Positions 63,046-64,000 of a stretch of DNA of 64,000 bases are shown piece by piece. The stretch spans positions 1-64,000 of the forward strand of contig CAZVRK010000003.1 in assembly GCA_964629875.1 (NCBI GenBank), read 5' to 3'. The notes under the pieces were generated by a model. The model ran no database searches, was not told where the DNA came from, and was given only the letters and a program-made list of their open reading frames with translations. Position numbers and translations under genes: made by a program. Every line of letters starts with the position of its first letter. Position 1 is the stretch's first letter. This stretch comes from UBA3495 sp964629875. GTDB taxonomy: Bacteria; Chloroflexota; Dehalococcoidia; Lucifugimonadales; UBA3495.

Positions 63046-63078
63046 GTTTACTCCCTCTGAAATGCCGACTATATTGGA

Positions 63079-63327
63079 CTAGACTACGAACAGGAGAATG
63101 ACCGAGACAATCAAAGCATAAATACCCAAAGCCTCAGCGAATGCTATGGCCAAGATCATATTCGTAGTAATGGAGCCAGCCGCTTCAGGATTTCTCCCTA
63201 TTGCGTTCATAGCACCAGCCCCCAGTATACCGATACCAATACCAGGACCAATGACTCCTATCGCGATTGCCAAACCTGCAGCTAGTAATTTCGCCGCTTC
63301 TCCGCTCAATGCCTCTAACAACACCAT
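63079..63327 (-). CDS. atpE: ATP synthase c subunit
   Basis: An 82-residue, two-helix ring subunit. Helix 1 is LAIAIGVIGPGIGIGILGAGA, the loop has IGRNPEAAG (the R-x-P turn), and helix 2 carries the ion-binding Glu in AIAFAEALGIYALIV. The residues near the Glu (Ala before and after, no Ser/Thr ligand) suggest a proton- rather than sodium-binding site; this is inference. Confidence 0.95.
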   Translation of the reverse strand: MVLLEALSGEAAKLLAAGLAIAIGVIGPGIGIGILGAGAMNAIGRNPEAAGSITTNMILAIAFAEALGIYALIVSVILLFVV

Positions 63328-63356
63328 TTTCTATAGCCTCCTATGTATTCCGCCTT

Positions 63357-64000
63357 TTAATGTTCCTCATGCTGGACAGCTACTGATAAGAACACGAGAG
63401 TCAATCCAGCAAATATTACTGATTGAATTAAACCAACCAGCAGTTCTAACCCGTAAACAAAGTTCGTGATCACTAGAGGTGCCAAAAATGTGATCATAAC
63501 TACTAATATTTCTCCAGCTGTCATGTTTCCAAACAGCCTGAACGTAAAACTAACTATTCTAATTAATTCACTGATAAATTCGAGTATACCTACGAATATA
63601 TCAATTAAGCCCCCAAATAATCCTTTTTTGAAAATACTACCAAATGCGAAAAACTTCGTAAGGTACCCCACACCATGCGCCTTGAAACCCCAATATTCTA
63701 CAAATACGAAAGATACCAACGCCAAAGCTAGTGGCATGTTCAAGTCTGTCCCAGCGGGTCTAACTAGATGCACCAGTATGAGGTTATCATCTCCCACGTA
63801 CCCGAGGAATTGATAGAACGGGAATAACGCTAACCACGCATTAAACAACACAAAGAAAAATATAGTAGCAACTATAGGGAAAGCTTTACGAGCCATTTCT
63901 GGACCTAGCACCCCTGTCGAGAAGCTAATTATGCCTTCGAACAGCGTCTCTACAAGCCCTTGCATTCTTCCAGGCACTAAGCGTTTCCTACCGGATCCTA
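63357..64000 (-). CDS. atpB: ATP synthase a subunit (N-terminus beyond window edge)
   Basis: The Fo stator channel. Visible parts include LFNAWLALFPF, TDLNMPLALALVSFVFVE, and the helix with the essential Arg in IRIVSFTFRLFGNMTAGEIL, plus a hydrophobic C-terminal helix pair ending VQHEEH. An internal GTG at 63977 is not the true start: the frame stays open to the edge (codons reading GSGRKRLVPGRMQGL), so the gene continues to the right. It is the first visible gene of the atpBEFHAGDC operon. Confidence 0.95.
   Translation of the reverse strand, partial: GSGRKRLVPGRMQGLVETLFEGIISFSTGVLGPEMARKAFPIVATIFFFVLFNAWLALFPFYQFLGYVGDDNLILVHLVRPAGTDLNMPLALALVSFVFVEYWGFKAHGVGYLTKFFAFGSIFKKGLFGGLIDIFVGILEFISELIRIVSFTFRLFGNMTAGEILVVMITFLAPLVITNFVYGLELLVGLIQSVIFAGLTLVFLSVAVQHEEH

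Overview
This AT-rich window (64 kb with one 100-N scaffold gap at 3766-3865) is a densely packed bacterial chromosome segment made almost entirely of housekeeping operons. The gene set fits the Chloroflexota, plausibly a marine Dehalococcoidia/SAR202-like lineage: many UUG/GUG starts, a flavin-dependent LLM monooxygenase, an FAA hydrolase, a dihydroorotase-like deacetylase, a membrane-fused heterodisulfide-reductase-like Fe-S protein, and selenoproteins. This placement is an inference from gene content; there is no rRNA in the window. I saw no tRNA, rRNA, CRISPR array, insertion sequence, prophage or integrase. No gene-free stretch exceeds 300 bases; the longest are about 150-210 bases and hold only leaders, promoters or hairpins.

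Layout. 1-5.3 kb: small hypothetical genes, an S9 serine peptidase cut by the gap, and a lipoprotein redoxin with an in-frame UGA. 5.3-23.7 kb (+ strand): rplS, priA, def, a tRNA nucleotidyltransferase, secD-secF and pgpA, then the translation/lipid run rpsB-tsf-pyrH-frr-uppS-cdsA-dxr-rseP-ispG-proS. 23.7-26 kb (- strand): a DUF3467-like gene with an unknown partner, and an MFS transporter. 26-31.5 kb (+): pheS-pheT and moeA plus an unknown coupled gene. 31.5-35.5 kb (-): infC-rpmI-rplT, a PAC2 protein, an amidohydrolase and an unknown gene. 35.6-46.9 kb (+): ybeY-dnaX-ybaB-recR-recO, a biotin carboxylase with its carrier protein, uvrA, an MBL hydrolase and an M16 peptidase. 47-49.5 kb (+): a three-gene operon centred on a UGSC-family selenoprotein. 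49.5-57.8 kb: FAA hydrolase, LLM oxidoreductase, ABC exporter, Hdr-like protein, a 2-hydroxyacid dehydrogenase, a DUF503 gene and rex. 57.8-64 kb (-): the F1Fo ATP synthase operon atpBEFHAGDC, with atpB running off the right edge.

The most interesting content is two genes split by UGA that read through in frame at diagnostic redox motifs: a UxxC peroxiredoxin-like lipoprotein (UGA 4911-4913) and a protein with the exact UGSC motif (UGA 48396-48398). Both are best read as selenocysteine genes, so the organism should carry selA/selB/selC/selD elsewhere. The UGSC gene sits in a compact operon with a cysteine-rich protein of unknown function and a DinB-like protein, a candidate for an undescribed selenol/thiol-dependent system. 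Other points worth a look: infC appears to start at AUA, because its only upstream AUG lies within the promoter -10; the ATP synthase epsilon subunit lacks its C-terminal domain; and two long perfect inverted repeats lie between genes without T-tracts.
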